64,000 nt of DNA from Mesorhizobium plurifarium (GTDB lineage Bacteria; Pseudomonadota; Alphaproteobacteria; Rhizobiales; Rhizobiaceae). A model generated the notes under the pieces. The model saw only the letters and a list, made by a program, of their open reading frames with translations. It ran no database searches and was not told the DNA's origin. Each line of letters starts with the position of its first letter. The stretch's first letter is position 1. The stretch covers positions 13,278 through 77,277 of the forward strand of contig CCNB01000011.1 of the NCBI GenBank assembly GCA_000824785.1, in the 5' to 3' direction. Both the position numbers and the translations under genes were made by a program. Below, piece by piece: positions 1 through 9,962 of the stretch.

Positions 1-23
1 GGGGGGCGCGAAGGAATGCCGTC

Positions 24-1253
24 ATGAATCGTCATGCGAAAATCAACTCCGCGCGTACAGCCGACCAATCCCACTTCCGCACGCTGCGGCTCGGCACGCC
101 CTTCCAGCCCCGCATCGATGCACTGGGGCTGAAGCAGGATTGGTACAACTGGGCCGGCTACCGCGCGCCGCATTCGCTGTGGGACGAGGAGCTCGAATAT
201 TTCGCCATCCGCAGCCAGGCCGCACTCTTCGACATCTCGCCGATGACCAAATACCGGATCGAGGGCCCGGACGCCGAAGCCTATCTCGATCGCGTGACCT
301 TGCGCGACGTGACAAGGCTGAAGCCCGGCCGGGTCCACTACACCGCCTGGTGCGACGACGAAGGTTTTGTGCTTGACGACGGCACGCTGTTCCGGCTCTC
401 GCCGACGCGCTTCCGGCTGTGCTCGCAGGAGCGGCATCTGCCCTGGCTGCTGGACAGCGCGATCGGCTATAAGGTCAGTGTCGAGGAAGAGACGGAGGCT
501 GTCGCCGGCTTGGCGCTGCAAGGCCCGACCTCCTTCGCCATCCTGCGCGACGCGGGCTTCGCCGGCGTCGAGCGGCTGAAAGTGTTCGACCTTGCCGAAT
601 TCGCGCATGAAGGCGGCACCGTCACCATCTCGCGCACCGGCTTCACCGGCGATCTCGGCTACGAGCTGTTCGTGCCGGCGGACAAGGCGCTCAGCCTGTG
701 GGACCGGCTGATGGCGGCCGGCGAGCTGCGTGGCATCCGCGCCATCGGTTATACCGCGCTGAACCGGGCCCGGCTGGAAGCCGGCCTGATCGTCGCCAAT
801 GCCGACTTCACCACCGCCGAGCACGCCATCCGCGCCGACCGCCTGCGCATGCCCGACGAGATCGGCCTCGGCTTCATGATCGATCCGGACAAGGGACACT
901 TCAACGGCCGCCGCGCCATTCTCGAAGCGCGCGCGAAAAAGAAGCTGCGCCACGTGCTGGTCGGACTGGAGATTGAAGGCAACATCCCGGCCGAGCATGC
1001 CATCGTCTATTACCGCAAAAGCCAGGAGATCGGATTGGTGAGCGCGGCGATGTGGTCGCCCATGGCCAAGCGCAACATCGCGCTCGCCTCGCTGCGGCGA
1101 CCCTATGGCGAAACGATCGTCGACGACCTCTGGGTCGAGATCTACGCCATGCGCGAGCTGCAGTACCAGAAGCTGATGAAGAAGGCGAAGGTGGTGCCGC
1201 GTCCCTTCATCAAGCTCGACCGCCGCACCGCCAACCCGCCCGCGGATTTCTGA
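24..1253 (+). CDS. Aminomethyltransferase (GcvT-fold) family protein
   Basis: A 409-residue protein with the tetrahydrofolate-binding GcvT fold. The N-terminal half has the family's WYNWAGYRAPHSLWDEELEYF-like segment, followed by the FTGDLGYELFVP block near residues 213-225, which matches the conserved GYE motif of glycine-cleavage T proteins. The C-terminal barrel is complete. Folate-dependent methyl or aminomethyl transfer is the family role, but the substrate is unknown: relatives include DmdA-type demethylases and vanillate/syringate demethylases, and no gcvH or gcvP lies nearby. The ATG at 24 follows an AAGGA ribosome site. The next gene starts one base after its stop. Confidence 0.85.
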   Translation: MNRHAKINSARTADQSHFRTLRLGTPFQPRIDALGLKQDWYNWAGYRAPHSLWDEELEYFAIRSQAALFDISPMTKYRIEGPDAEAYLDRVTLRDVTRLKPGRVHYTAWCDDEGFVLDDGTLFRLSPTRFRLCSQERHLPWLLDSAIGYKVSVEEETEAVAGLALQGPTSFAILRDAGFAGVERLKVFDLAEFAHEGGTVTISRTGFTGDLGYELFVPADKALSLWDRLMAAGELRGIRAIGYTALNRARLEAGLIVANADFTTAEHAIRADRLRMPDEIGLGFMIDPDKGHFNGRRAILEARAKKKLRHVLVGLEIEGNIPAEHAIVYYRKSQEIGLVSAAMWSPMAKRNIALASLRRPYGETIVDDLWVEIYAMRELQYQKLMKKAKVVPRPFIKLDRRTANPPADF

Positions 1254-1254
1254 G

Positions 1255-1512
1255 ATGGCAAGCGAAGCGGAAGACCTGGAGGCGGAAGCCGCCGAGCAGT
1301 GGCAGCTGGTCAACACGCCGCTCGGCGAGATGTGGTCCGGCCGCACCCGCTACGCCGCGGCGATGTTTTTCTTCAAGCGCGGCGAGATGAACGCCGAGAC
1401 GCTGGAGGTCTACCGCATCTGCGCCCGGCTCGACGCGGAAAACCCCTTGGCGATCATCCGCGCCCGCGGCGTCGGCCAGGAATGGCTGAAACGCATGGGC
1501 TACGGCAAGTAG
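1255..1512 (+). CDS. Conserved small hypothetical protein
   Basis: An 85-residue acidic, alpha-helical protein with no signal peptide or membrane segment. It begins one base after the aminomethyltransferase stop codon, so the two are almost certainly cotranscribed and translationally coupled. I do not recognise a domain. Its tight coupling suggests a partner or accessory role for the upstream enzyme (inference). Confidence 0.7.
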   Translation: MASEAEDLEAEAAEQWQLVNTPLGEMWSGRTRYAAAMFFFKRGEMNAETLEVYRICARLDAENPLAIIRARGVGQEWLKRMGYGK

Positions 1513-1518
1513 TCCCGC

Positions 1519-2589
1519 TCAACCTATTGTGCGCTCCAGCACGCTCAACCAATTCCGATAAGCGATCTTCTCGATCAACGCGCGGCCGAAACCGCGCGCT
1601 GCCAGCGCATCGATCAGCTTGGGCAGGCCGGCGACGTCGCCGATGGGGGCCGGGATCATGGCGCCATCGAAATCGGAGCCGAGACCGACGCCGTCCTCGC
1701 CCAGCGCCTGCAAGAGCGAGTCGATATGGCGCACCATGATGTCGATGCTGGTGTCGGCATTCATGCGGCCGTCCTCGCGCAGGAAGCCGGTAGCGAAGTT
1801 GAGGCCCACCATGCCGCCCGATTCGCGGATCGCGCCGAGCTGCCAGTCGGTCAGGTTGCGCGAATGACCGCAGATCGCATGCACGTTGGAGTGGGTGGCG
1901 ACCAGCGGCGCGTCGCTGAGCGCCGCCACGTCGCGAAAACCCTTCTCGTTGAGATGCGACAGGTCGATCATGATCCTGAGCTGGTTGCAGGCCTTGACCA
2001 GCGCCTTGCCGGCATCGGTGAGGCCGGGCCCGGTATCGGGCGAGGATGGGAAGCGGAACGGCACGCCATTGCCGAAGGCATTGGGACGGCTCCAGACGAT
2101 GCCCAGCGAGCGCAGGCCCGCGGCATGCAGCACGTCGAGCATGGCGAGCCCGGGATCGATCGCCTCGACGCCTTCGATGTGGAACACCGCCGCGATCGAG
2201 CCCTTGGCCATCGCGTCACGTACATCGCCGGCGCTACGGCAGACGGTCAGCGCGCCAGCGCGCTCCAGCCGAAACAGGATCGAAGCCATGCCGATGGTCG
2301 AGGTGATCGCCTCTGCCTGCGGCAGTTCCGGCGGCAGGGGCTCGTTGTCGCTCGGCGCCGGCGGCACGGCGCTGCGCTTCGACTTCTCGACCGGCGGCGG
2401 AAAGATCGCGAACATGCCGCCGGCAAAGCCGCCCTTCCGGGCGCGCGGCAGGTCGATATGGCCGCCCGGTGTCCCCTCGATGAACAGCTTTTCGACATCG
2501 GCTTCCTTCGACTGGTAGAGCCGAAGCAGCGTGTCGTTATGTCCGTCGAAAACGGGGATCAGGTCGGTATCGGTCATCAGGGGAGCCAT
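1519..2589 (-). CDS. Membrane dipeptidase (peptidase M19)
   Basis: A 356-residue zinc dipeptidase of the renal-dipeptidase family. It shows the metal ligands in family order: FDGHNDTL near residue 14 (HxD), FHIEGVEA near residue 137 (bridging Glu), the DLSH segment near residue 216, ATHSNVHA near 237, and the final GLGSDFDG block near residue 300. Expected reaction: hydrolysis of dipeptides, including some with D-amino acids at the C side. There is no signal peptide, so it is probably cytoplasmic. It converges on the 1255-1512 gene with only 6 bases between. An in-frame ATG four codons in (2577) is an alternative start. Confidence 0.92.
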   Translation of the reverse strand: MAPLMTDTDLIPVFDGHNDTLLRLYQSKEADVEKLFIEGTPGGHIDLPRARKGGFAGGMFAIFPPPVEKSKRSAVPPAPSDNEPLPPELPQAEAITSTIGMASILFRLERAGALTVCRSAGDVRDAMAKGSIAAVFHIEGVEAIDPGLAMLDVLHAAGLRSLGIVWSRPNAFGNGVPFRFPSSPDTGPGLTDAGKALVKACNQLRIMIDLSHLNEKGFRDVAALSDAPLVATHSNVHAICGHSRNLTDWQLGAIRESGGMVGLNFATGFLREDGRMNADTSIDIMVRHIDSLLQALGEDGVGLGSDFDGAMIPAPIGDVAGLPKLIDALAARGFGRALIEKIAYRNWLSVLERTIG

Positions 2590-2686
2590 TCAAATCGGTG
2601 ACGGGCGGGACGACGGGGTTCGTCCGGAGCGAACCGCCAACTTAGGCAAGATGACCGGGCGGTGCAAATGCCGGAGCGCGTCTTTT

Positions 2687-2822
2687 CCTTCTCCCCTGCG
2701 GAACTGAGAAGTTGAAGAACTGAGGAACTGAGGAAGCGACGCCACGGCGGACACTGAGCTTTTTTCTAAAATTCCCCAATTCTTCAGTTCTTCAATTCCT
2801 CAGTTCCCACGAGGGGAGAAGG
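2687..2822. repeat. Long imperfect intergenic inverted repeat
   Basis: CCTTCTCCCC at 2687-2696 is matched by GGGGAGAAGG at 2813-2822. Inside, an approximately 30-base arm built of GGAACTGAGGAA and TTGAAGAACTGA-like units pairs with its complement at about 2780-2806 with only a few mismatches. The RNA would fold into a long hairpin. It sits upstream of the dipeptidase and downstream of the acetyltransferase gene and fills most of that 244-base gap. Confidence 0.8.
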
Positions 2823-2833
2823 TAACGCCGTGC

Positions 2834-3133
2834 TTACTGCTTCAGCACATCCGCCCATTCCGGATGGCGGCGGAACTGGGCGTTGGCGAAGGGGCAGAGC
2901 GGGATGATCTTCTTGCCGGCGGCGCGCGCATCCTCGACGGCGCGGGTGACGAGCCGAAGCCCGGCGCCCTGGCCGCGAAAGGCGTCCGGCACCTCCGTAT
3001 GATCGATGATGAGCTGGTGCTCGCCGATCTTGGTGAAGGTCATCTCGGCCTCGGCGTCGCCGGGTCCGCGCAGCACATAGCGCCCCTTGGAGCCGTGGTC
3101 TTCCAGTTCGATCTCGGGCAGTTGGTCAGCCAT
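2834..3133 (-). CDS. GNAT-type N-acetyltransferase (YidJ/YjdJ-like short form)
   Basis: A 99-residue single-domain acetyltransferase-like protein. It shows the short-family pattern: a beta strand reading MTFTKIGEHQLIIDHTEV, then the acetyl-CoA loop FRGQGAGLRLV near residues 52-62, then the C-terminal IIPLCPFANAQFRRHPEW. The substrate is unknown. Its ribosome site GGAGG lies inside the end of the hydrolase gene, and its ATG directly abuts the hydrolase stop, so it is the third gene of an operon with the hydrolase and ring-cleaving dioxygenase. Confidence 0.85.
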   Translation of the reverse strand: MADQLPEIELEDHGSKGRYVLRGPGDAEAEMTFTKIGEHQLIIDHTEVPDAFRGQGAGLRLVTRAVEDARAAGKKIIPLCPFANAQFRRHPEWADVLKQ

Positions 3134-3760
3134 TTAGTTGCCTCCTTCGGCGGGATCGAGCGCGAACAGGCGCCGCGCCGCTTCGATTTCATTCGGCCGA
3201 ACCTCATGCCCGCCGTCGTGCCATTCCACTGTGACATCGGCACCGTCGGCACGCAAATAGGCCTCGAGCCGCGAGGTCAAATTGGGCGGGCAGATCGGAT
3301 CGCGTTTGCCGGCCGTGATCAGGATGCGCCGGCCGGCAAGGCTGCCCTGCACCTGCGGTTCGAACGGGATCAGCGGATGCATCAGCGCCGTGGCGTCGAA
3401 CAGGCCGGGCTCGGCGAACACCACCGAAGCCAGGATGTTGGCGCCGTTGGAATAGCCGAGGCCGAACACGGCCAAGGGCTTTGCCGCATCGACATGCGCC
3501 TTGACGAAGCCCGCCATCTTCGTCGTCGCCCGCGCCAGGTCGCCCATGTCGTAGACGCCCTCGCCGGTGCGGCGGAAGAAGCGCGCGGCGCCATGCTCCG
3601 AGACATCGCCGCGCGGCGAGACGATCGTCGCCGAAGGCACAAGATCGCGGCCGAAACCGAGAAGCTGGTTCTCATCCGCGCCCGTGCCGTGGAAGACGAA
3701 GAGCAGCGGGCTGCCCGGCGAACCGGGCAGCACCTTGTGGATGTAAGCGTCCTTGCTCAT
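3134..3760 (-). CDS. Alpha/beta hydrolase, phospholipase/carboxylesterase type (MhqD-like)
   Basis: A 208-residue serine hydrolase. The nucleophile elbow is GYSNG near residue 101, the oxyanion-hole strand reads FVFHGTGADENQL near residue 22, and the acid and His are in AGKRDPICPP and DGGHEV. It lies between a VOC ring-cleaving dioxygenase and a GNAT protein, the arrangement seen in quinone/hydroquinone detoxification operons such as mhq in Bacillus (established family knowledge). Role here: cleaving an ester or ring-fission product (inference). Confidence 0.85.
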   Translation of the reverse strand: MSKDAYIHKVLPGSPGSPLLFVFHGTGADENQLLGFGRDLVPSATIVSPRGDVSEHGAARFFRRTGEGVYDMGDLARATTKMAGFVKAHVDAAKPLAVFGLGYSNGANILASVVFAEPGLFDATALMHPLIPFEPQVQGSLAGRRILITAGKRDPICPPNLTSRLEAYLRADGADVTVEWHDGGHEVRPNEIEAARRLFALDPAEGGN

Positions 3761-3763
3761 GGC

Positions 3764-4696
3764 TCAGTCTTCCAGCTTCTGCAGATGTTCTTCGAGATAG
3801 GGCCGCAGATGCTGATGCTGCGTCGGCAGCTTCAGCGCCTCGCCGAGATGCGCGGTGTCCTCGTCGCGGTCGAAACCCGGTTCGTTGGTCGCCACCTCGA
3901 ACAGCACGCCGCCCGGCGTGCGGAAATAGATCGCCCAGAAATAGTCGCGATCGATGACCGGCGTCACGCCATAGCCCGTGTCGACAAGGGCCTTGCGCAC
4001 TTCGAGCTGCTTGGCGCGATCCTCGACCGCGAAGGCAACGTGATGCACCGAGCCGGCGCCGAGATTGGCAAAGCCGGCGCCCGGCAGCGATTCGATGTCG
4101 ACGACATCGGCGCCATTGCCGTTCTTGATCGCCAGCCGGCGGATGTTGCCGGACTTGTCGACCTCCTCATAGCCCATGAACTTCAAGAGTTCCTCGGTGG
4201 CGCCGCCATCCTTCAGCCGCAGCGAGACCGAGTGGAAGCCACGGATCGCCTCATCGCCGGGAACGCCGCCCTTGACCCATGGCGCTCTCTTGTCGGCCTT
4301 GTCCTCGACCAGCGCGAAGCTGTCGCCGTCCGGGCCGGTGAAAGTCAGCCGCTTCTCGCCAAAACTTTCCGTGCGGGCGACATTGCCCACGCCTTCGTCA
4401 GCGAAGCGCTTTTCCCAATAGGCGAGCGTGCCCTCCGGTACGGAGAACACCGTTGTGCCGACCTCGCCCACCCCGTGCCGGCCCTTGCCGATATCGGGGA
4501 ACGGGAAGTAGGTCATCACCGAACCCGGCGTGCCGACCTCGTCGGCATAGTAGAGGTGATAGACGTCCGGTGCGTCGAAATTGACTGTTTTCTTCACCCG
4601 GCGCAGGCCGAGCTTCTTCGTGAAGAACTCATTGTTGCGACGTGCGTCGCTCGCCATCGAAGTGACGTGATGCAGACCCTGGATCTGATTGAGCAT
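3764..4696 (-). CDS. Ring-cleaving dioxygenase, VOC family (MhqO/MhqE-like)
   Basis: A 310-residue protein made of two vicinal-oxygen-chelate modules. Metal ligands are visible at GLHHVTSMA near the N-terminus, SVHHVAFAVED near residue 217 and LFEVATNEPG near residue 265. Expected chemistry: Fe-dependent cleavage of hydroquinone- or catechol-type rings. I chose the ATG at 4696 because GGAAGGAG precedes it with good spacing; the longer reading has no ribosome site. It is first in an operon with the hydrolase and GNAT genes and is divergent from a sulfatase. A TetR-like operator lies about 115 bases upstream. Confidence 0.88.
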   Translation of the reverse strand: MLNQIQGLHHVTSMASDARRNNEFFTKKLGLRRVKKTVNFDAPDVYHLYYADEVGTPGSVMTYFPFPDIGKGRHGVGEVGTTVFSVPEGTLAYWEKRFADEGVGNVARTESFGEKRLTFTGPDGDSFALVEDKADKRAPWVKGGVPGDEAIRGFHSVSLRLKDGGATEELLKFMGYEEVDKSGNIRRLAIKNGNGADVVDIESLPGAGFANLGAGSVHHVAFAVEDRAKQLEVRKALVDTGYGVTPVIDRDYFWAIYFRTPGGVLFEVATNEPGFDRDEDTAHLGEALKLPTQHQHLRPYLEEHLQKLED

Positions 4697-4809
4697 GATC
4701 GTGCTCCTTCCCGTGTTCTTGTGCGGCCCTCGCCGCTGTCCACGCCAATATGAGGATAGGTGGGCCGGCGGCAAAGCGGGCAAACACAGAATGGACTGTG
4801 TCATAAAAG

Positions 4810-4823
4810 TGAACGACCGTTCA
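4810..4823. promoter_or_regulatory. Candidate TetR-type operator
   Basis: TGAACGACCGTTCA has 6-base half-sites TGAACG and CGTTCA around an AC centre. It lies in the intergenic region between the divergent dioxygenase operon and the sulfatase gene. Form and length fit TetR-family sites; no TetR gene is in the window, so the regulator is unassigned. Confidence 0.5.
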
Positions 4824-4841
4824 AAATATGTTCACCAATCT

Positions 4842-4872
4842 ATCACCGGCATTGACTTGCAACGCCGGTGAT
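4842..4872. repeat. Perfect 9-base inverted repeat upstream of the sulfatase gene
   Basis: ATCACCGGC (4842-4850) and GCCGGTGAT (4864-4872) flank a 13-base spacer, 38 bases before the TTG start of the sulfatase. It could be a 5'-leader hairpin or a second operator. Confidence 0.55.
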
Positions 4873-4909
4873 TTCCGTTCCATCTGGGCGCTTCCACAAG
4901 GAGACGATC

Positions 4910-6535
<1,626 letters not shown>

Positions 6536-6538
6536 TCC

Positions 6539-7909
6539 CTATTTCAGCATCATCCGCTGCTGATCACGGTTGGCGGCATAGCTGCTCTTGTCATAGGCCG
6601 TCTGCGCCTGCAGCTGTTCCTTGGTGAAGTTGGTGTAGAGGTACTTCTTGCCGTTCTTGTCGGTCATGAATTTGAGCTTGTCCATGCCGATCGCCACTTC
6701 CTTGGCGCCGATGCCGAGGAAACCGCCGACGTCGACAATGACCGCGTCGGGCTTTTGGTCCGGCGTCAGCACGACGTCGCCGATCGAACCGATCTTGGCA
6801 TCGTTGGCGCCATAGACCGTCGTGCCCTTAAGGTCGTCGACGCGCATGTTGCCCATCGGCATCTCGGTCAATGTCGATTTGTCGATGGAGGCGGTCTTGG
6901 TCTGGTCGGTTGCCGCAGTGCCGTTATCGGCAGGCTTGTTCTCGGCCGTGCTCTGGGCTGGCGGTGTCGCAGGTTTATTCTCGGCCGTCGACTTGGCGGG
7001 CTCTGCCGGCTTCGCTCCCTTATCCGAGGTCGTATCCGAAGACACTACCGCGGGCGTGGTTGCGGCCGGCGCATTATTCGCGGCCGTCGTCGTCGAGCCG
7101 GGCGCCGGATCATAGGCCTTGCGGTCGAACTCGGCCTGGGCCTGCAGCTGCTCCTTGGTCGTCTCGGCCACCAGCCAGCGGTCGCCGTTCTTCTCCGCCC
7201 ATTTTGCCTTGGCGAAGTCATAGGTGACATTCTTGGTGCCGATGCCGAGGAAGCCGCCGACGCCGATCACCAGCGATTCGGCCTTGCCGTCCTTGGCGAG
7301 CACGATGTCCTTTACGTCGCCGATCTTCTGGGCGTCGTCCGCGGTGCCGTTATAGACCGACTCGCCCATGATGTTGGTGGCGAGGTTGCCCTCCGCCTTC
7401 TTCACCGGCTCGGCCGGTGCGGCCGCCGGAGCCTGGGTCGTCGTCGTGTTGTTGGCGGGCTGCGTGGCGTCGGCCGACTGCGCCGGGGCCGGATCGTAAG
7501 GCTTGCGGTCGAAGGCCGGCAGAGCGTTCAGCTCATCCTTGGTCGATTTGGCAACCAGCCAGCGGTCGCCATTCTTCTCAGCCCATTCGAGCTTGCTGTA
7601 GTCGAAGGCGACGTCCTTCTTGCCGACCCCCAGGAATCCACCGACGCCGATAATGGCGGATTTGGCATTGCCGTTGGAATCGAAGACCACATCATCGACC
7701 TTACCAATGTTCTGGGCGTCATCACCGGTGCCGTTGTAGACGGACTCGCCGATGATGTTCGTCATCAGCGCGCCGTCCGAGCGTACGACCGGAGCCGGGT
7801 TTTCGGCTGCTGGGGACTGTGGGGACGGAGCGGGCGTCGTCTGTGCAAAAGCGCCGGTCGCAAGCAGCGTCGCGATCGCGGTCGTCGCAAAAAGGGTGCG
7901 GATCATCAT
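6539..7909 (-). CDS. Exported triple PRC-barrel domain protein
   Basis: A 456-residue protein with a signal peptide (hydrophobic core near residues 4-20, ending AFAQ) and three homologous PRC-barrel units at roughly residues 48-140, 175-265 and 350-445. Each carries an IGVGGFLGIG-type strand and a (F/Y)DFxKxxWAEKNGDRWL-like or similar end. Linkers are rich in Pro, Ala and Thr. PRC barrels bind RNA-processing or membrane partners; exported repeats of this kind are common in rhizobia, but their function is unknown. It follows a clear EcfG promoter (7998-8022), so stress-induced periplasmic expression is likely. Confidence 0.88.
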   Translation of the reverse strand: MMIRTLFATTAIATLLATGAFAQTTPAPSPQSPAAENPAPVVRSDGALMTNIIGESVYNGTGDDAQNIGKVDDVVFDSNGNAKSAIIGVGGFLGVGKKDVAFDYSKLEWAEKNGDRWLVAKSTKDELNALPAFDRKPYDPAPAQSADATQPANNTTTTQAPAAAPAEPVKKAEGNLATNIMGESVYNGTADDAQKIGDVKDIVLAKDGKAESLVIGVGGFLGIGTKNVTYDFAKAKWAEKNGDRWLVAETTKEQLQAQAEFDRKAYDPAPGSTTTAANNAPAATTPAVVSSDTTSDKGAKPAEPAKSTAENKPATPPAQSTAENKPADNGTAATDQTKTASIDKSTLTEMPMGNMRVDDLKGTTVYGANDAKIGSIGDVVLTPDQKPDAVIVDVGGFLGIGAKEVAIGMDKLKFMTDKNGKKYLYTNFTKEQLQAQTAYDKSSYAANRDQQRMMLK

Positions 7910-7997
7910 AGTCTCTCCTCGTGCCTGATCTATGCATTGCGCTCCCTCGCCCAGCCTCAGAACGGCGAGTCAGGAGCGGCAGTGTCGACAGGATCAC

Positions 7998-8022
7998 AAC
8001 GTTGTGACCGGGGTGTTGTTCC
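7998..8022 (-). promoter_or_regulatory. EcfG-type promoter for the PRC-barrel gene
   Basis: On the minus strand GGAAC (8022-8018), 16 bases, CGTT (8001-7998). The -10 lies 89 bases before the start codon at 7909. It matches the alphaproteobacterial general stress sigma consensus. Confidence 0.8.
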
Positions 8023-8062
8023 AAACCACAACGCGCTCACCCGGTGCCCCTGGGGCTCCGGC

Positions 8063-8088
8063 GGAACTTTTGCGGCCGCACCGTCGTT
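8063..8088 (+). promoter_or_regulatory. EcfG-type promoter for the lipid kinase gene
   Basis: GGAAC (8063-8067), 17 bases, CGTT (8085-8088), 46 bases before the ATG at 8134. It is back-to-back with the promoter of the PRC-barrel gene. Confidence 0.75.
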
Positions 8089-8133
8089 TCCGCCGCGGCA
8101 GAGGTCTGCCGGCTCAGATCGACGGAGAGGTGC

Positions 8134-9054
8134 ATGCGGTTTGCTGCGGTGCTGAACCAGGACGGCGGTACGCTCCGCACCATCGACATTGAGGCATTTT
8201 CCGAACAGCTGCGTCAGACACTCGAGGCATCGGGTCATTCGGTCGAGGTCGACATCGTCGCCGGCCGCAATGTCGCCGCGGCGCTGCAAAGGGCGATCGC
8301 AAAGCACAATATCGATGTCGTTCTTGCCGGAGGCGGCGATGGCACGATTTCCACCGCGGCGTCCCTGCTCATGAACAAGAAAAAGGCCCTGGCCATCTTG
8401 CCCGCCGGCACGATGAACCTCTTCGCGCGCGGCTTGGGCATTCCGCAGACATTGGGAGCGGCGCTGCAGGCCTTTGCCGATGGCGAGGTGATCGCCGTCG
8501 ATATGGCAAGCGCCAACGGCCAGCCTTTCGTGCACCAGTTCTCGGTCGGCATGCATGCCAGGATGGTTCAGTTGCGCGAAAAAATGGATTTCGGCTCGCG
8601 TCTCGGAAAGATGCGGGCGTCCATCCGCGCCGCCTGGGAGGCGATCAAGAACCCGCCGGCGCTTAAGGTGAGCTTGAGCGTCGGCAAGGCCGAGATCGTC
8701 ACCCGCACCACCGGCATTGGGATTTCCAACAACCTGTTCGGCGAAGGCCACCTGCCCTATGCCGACAATCCGGCGGGCGGCGTGCTCGGCATCTATGTCA
8801 GCGTCGCGCGCAGGCGTCATCATCTGGCGAAGCTTTTGCTGGACATGCTGCGCGGCAGATGGCGCCGGAGCGCGCATGTCGAGGTGCATCAGGCTGACAA
8901 GGCTGTGCTGAAGATCTACTCTCCGGTCAAAAAGGTTCGCGCCGTCATGGACGGCGAGTTGATCCGGTTGGCGCGCGAAACGACGATCGAAATCCACCCC
9001 GGCGCCCTGAACGTCCTCGTTCCCTCGCGCGGCATCAGCGCAAAGGCGGCGTGA
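8134..9054 (+). CDS. Diacylglycerol kinase-family lipid kinase
   Basis: A 306-residue protein of the DagK/YegS/LcbK catalytic family. It carries the nucleotide-binding GGGDGT motif near residue 69 and the ILPAGTMNLFARGLGIP segment near residue 89 (family pattern GTxNDFAR, here with MNLFAR). Expected reaction: ATP-dependent phosphorylation of diacylglycerol or a related lipid at the inner membrane face. The start at 8134 is set by GGAGAGG three bases upstream. With an EcfG promoter in front, it is likely part of the stress regulon and may remodel membrane lipids under stress (inference). Confidence 0.88.
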   Translation: MRFAAVLNQDGGTLRTIDIEAFSEQLRQTLEASGHSVEVDIVAGRNVAAALQRAIAKHNIDVVLAGGGDGTISTAASLLMNKKKALAILPAGTMNLFARGLGIPQTLGAALQAFADGEVIAVDMASANGQPFVHQFSVGMHARMVQLREKMDFGSRLGKMRASIRAAWEAIKNPPALKVSLSVGKAEIVTRTTGIGISNNLFGEGHLPYADNPAGGVLGIYVSVARRRHHLAKLLLDMLRGRWRRSAHVEVHQADKAVLKIYSPVKKVRAVMDGELIRLARETTIEIHPGALNVLVPSRGISAKAA

Positions 9055-9068
9055 ACGGAAAGCGCTCT

Positions 9069-9290
9069 TCAGGGTTGCGAGGTCGGTTGGGCAGGAGCGG
9101 GACCCTGCTCGGTGCCGGGCGGCTGCGGTACATGCTGCGCGCCGGAATTCGGCGACTTTATCAATTCGCCGTAAATCTCGACTGCACCCCATGCAATGAA
9201 CGCCAGCAAGAGGCCGGCGATGAGTATCCTCAAGGCATGCCAGCCCCAGTGTCCCTGACGGGCTTTGTCTTCAGGAACGATCTTGGTCAT
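9069..9290 (-). CDS. Small single-pass membrane protein
   Basis: A 73-residue protein with one transmembrane helix (ALRILIAGLLLAFIAWGAV, about residues 19-37) and a Pro/Gln-rich tail. The ATG at 9290 has GGAGG upstream with correct spacing. An EcfG promoter lies 55 bases ahead. No family is recognised; small stress-induced membrane proteins of this type are common in Rhizobiales. Confidence 0.75.
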   Translation of the reverse strand: MTKIVPEDKARQGHWGWHALRILIAGLLLAFIAWGAVEIYGELIKSPNSGAQHVPQPPGTEQGPAPAQPTSQP

Positions 9291-9344
9291 GATTGGCCTC
9301 CATGTTGCGTGGTGGCGGGTGTTTCGGGCATGGCACGGTCGGGT

Positions 9345-9369
9345 AACGGGTCCTTTAGGTGAAGGTTCC
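9345..9369 (-). promoter_or_regulatory. EcfG-type promoter for the 9069-9290 gene
   Basis: Minus strand GGAAC (9369-9365), 16 bases, CGTT (9348-9345), 55 bases before the start codon. Confidence 0.78.
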
Positions 9370-9497
9370 CGACCGGCTGGCATCGCTTTCGCGATCATTG
9401 GGATGGAATGAGGCCAGCGCGCGCTTCAAGCCTTGAGAGCAGGTCAGCGGTCAGCAGAATGCGTGAGGCGGACGCCAGCCTGAGAAAGTCGAACAGC

Positions 9498-9956
9498 CTA
9501 ATGCATGTCTTCCGGCGCGCGCGGCTTGGGCTTGGCGTTCTCGCGATAGATGGCGTAGGCGACAACTGCCAGGGCGGGCGCGATGACGGCGCCCAACCCG
9601 GCCTTGCTCCTGGCAAGGGCCGGAAGCAAGGTAAGTGCCGCGGTAACGCCCAGCGCGGTCATATCGGCCTGCCGCCGCCGCGCGCGCCGCCTGCTGCGCA
9701 TGCTCGTCGTCAGCTTGTGAACGACAAGGATGAGCCCGGCAATCACCAGGAAACCTATGCCGAAGCCGAGGCAGGTTGCCAGCGGTCCATAGCGCGTCGC
9801 GAGCCAGATATACGCGGCGCCGATGAGGAAGCCGACACCGCACAGGGCAAAAACGGCGGCAAGTCCGTAAAGGATTGCCGTCATCCGAGCTCTTTGCAAA
9901 GCGGCCATTGCCTCGCCCGAGGCAAGGGCCGAGATCAACGAGACAAGCGTCCCCAT
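9498..9956 (-). CDS. Putative holin-superfamily III / YqjE-like membrane protein
   Basis: A 152-residue protein with two adjacent transmembrane helices (about residues 29-52 and 60-82), a basic RSRRRARRRQ loop, and further hydrophobic stretches near residues 99-136. The pattern resembles Phage_holin_3_6/DUF1469 proteins, which usually pair with DUF883 (ElaB/YqjD) proteins as here. It lies 6 bases after the DUF883 gene in one operon. No lysis genes are near, so a phage holin role is unlikely; a membrane-associated stress function is more plausible. Confidence 0.78.
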   Translation of the reverse strand: MGTLVSLISALASGEAMAALQRARMTAILYGLAAVFALCGVGFLIGAAYIWLATRYGPLATCLGFGIGFLVIAGLILVVHKLTTSMRSRRRARRRQADMTALGVTAALTLLPALARSKAGLGAVIAPALAVVAYAIYRENAKPKPRAPEDMH

Positions 9957-9962
9957 TTGAGA

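Noticed and set aside
2864..4753. 629-codon open frame on the plus strand
   Set aside because: Antisense to three well-supported genes (GNAT, hydrolase, dioxygenase); composition is that of a shadow frame.
6755..8155. 466-codon open frame on the plus strand
   Set aside because: Antisense to the PRC-barrel gene and covers both EcfG promoters.
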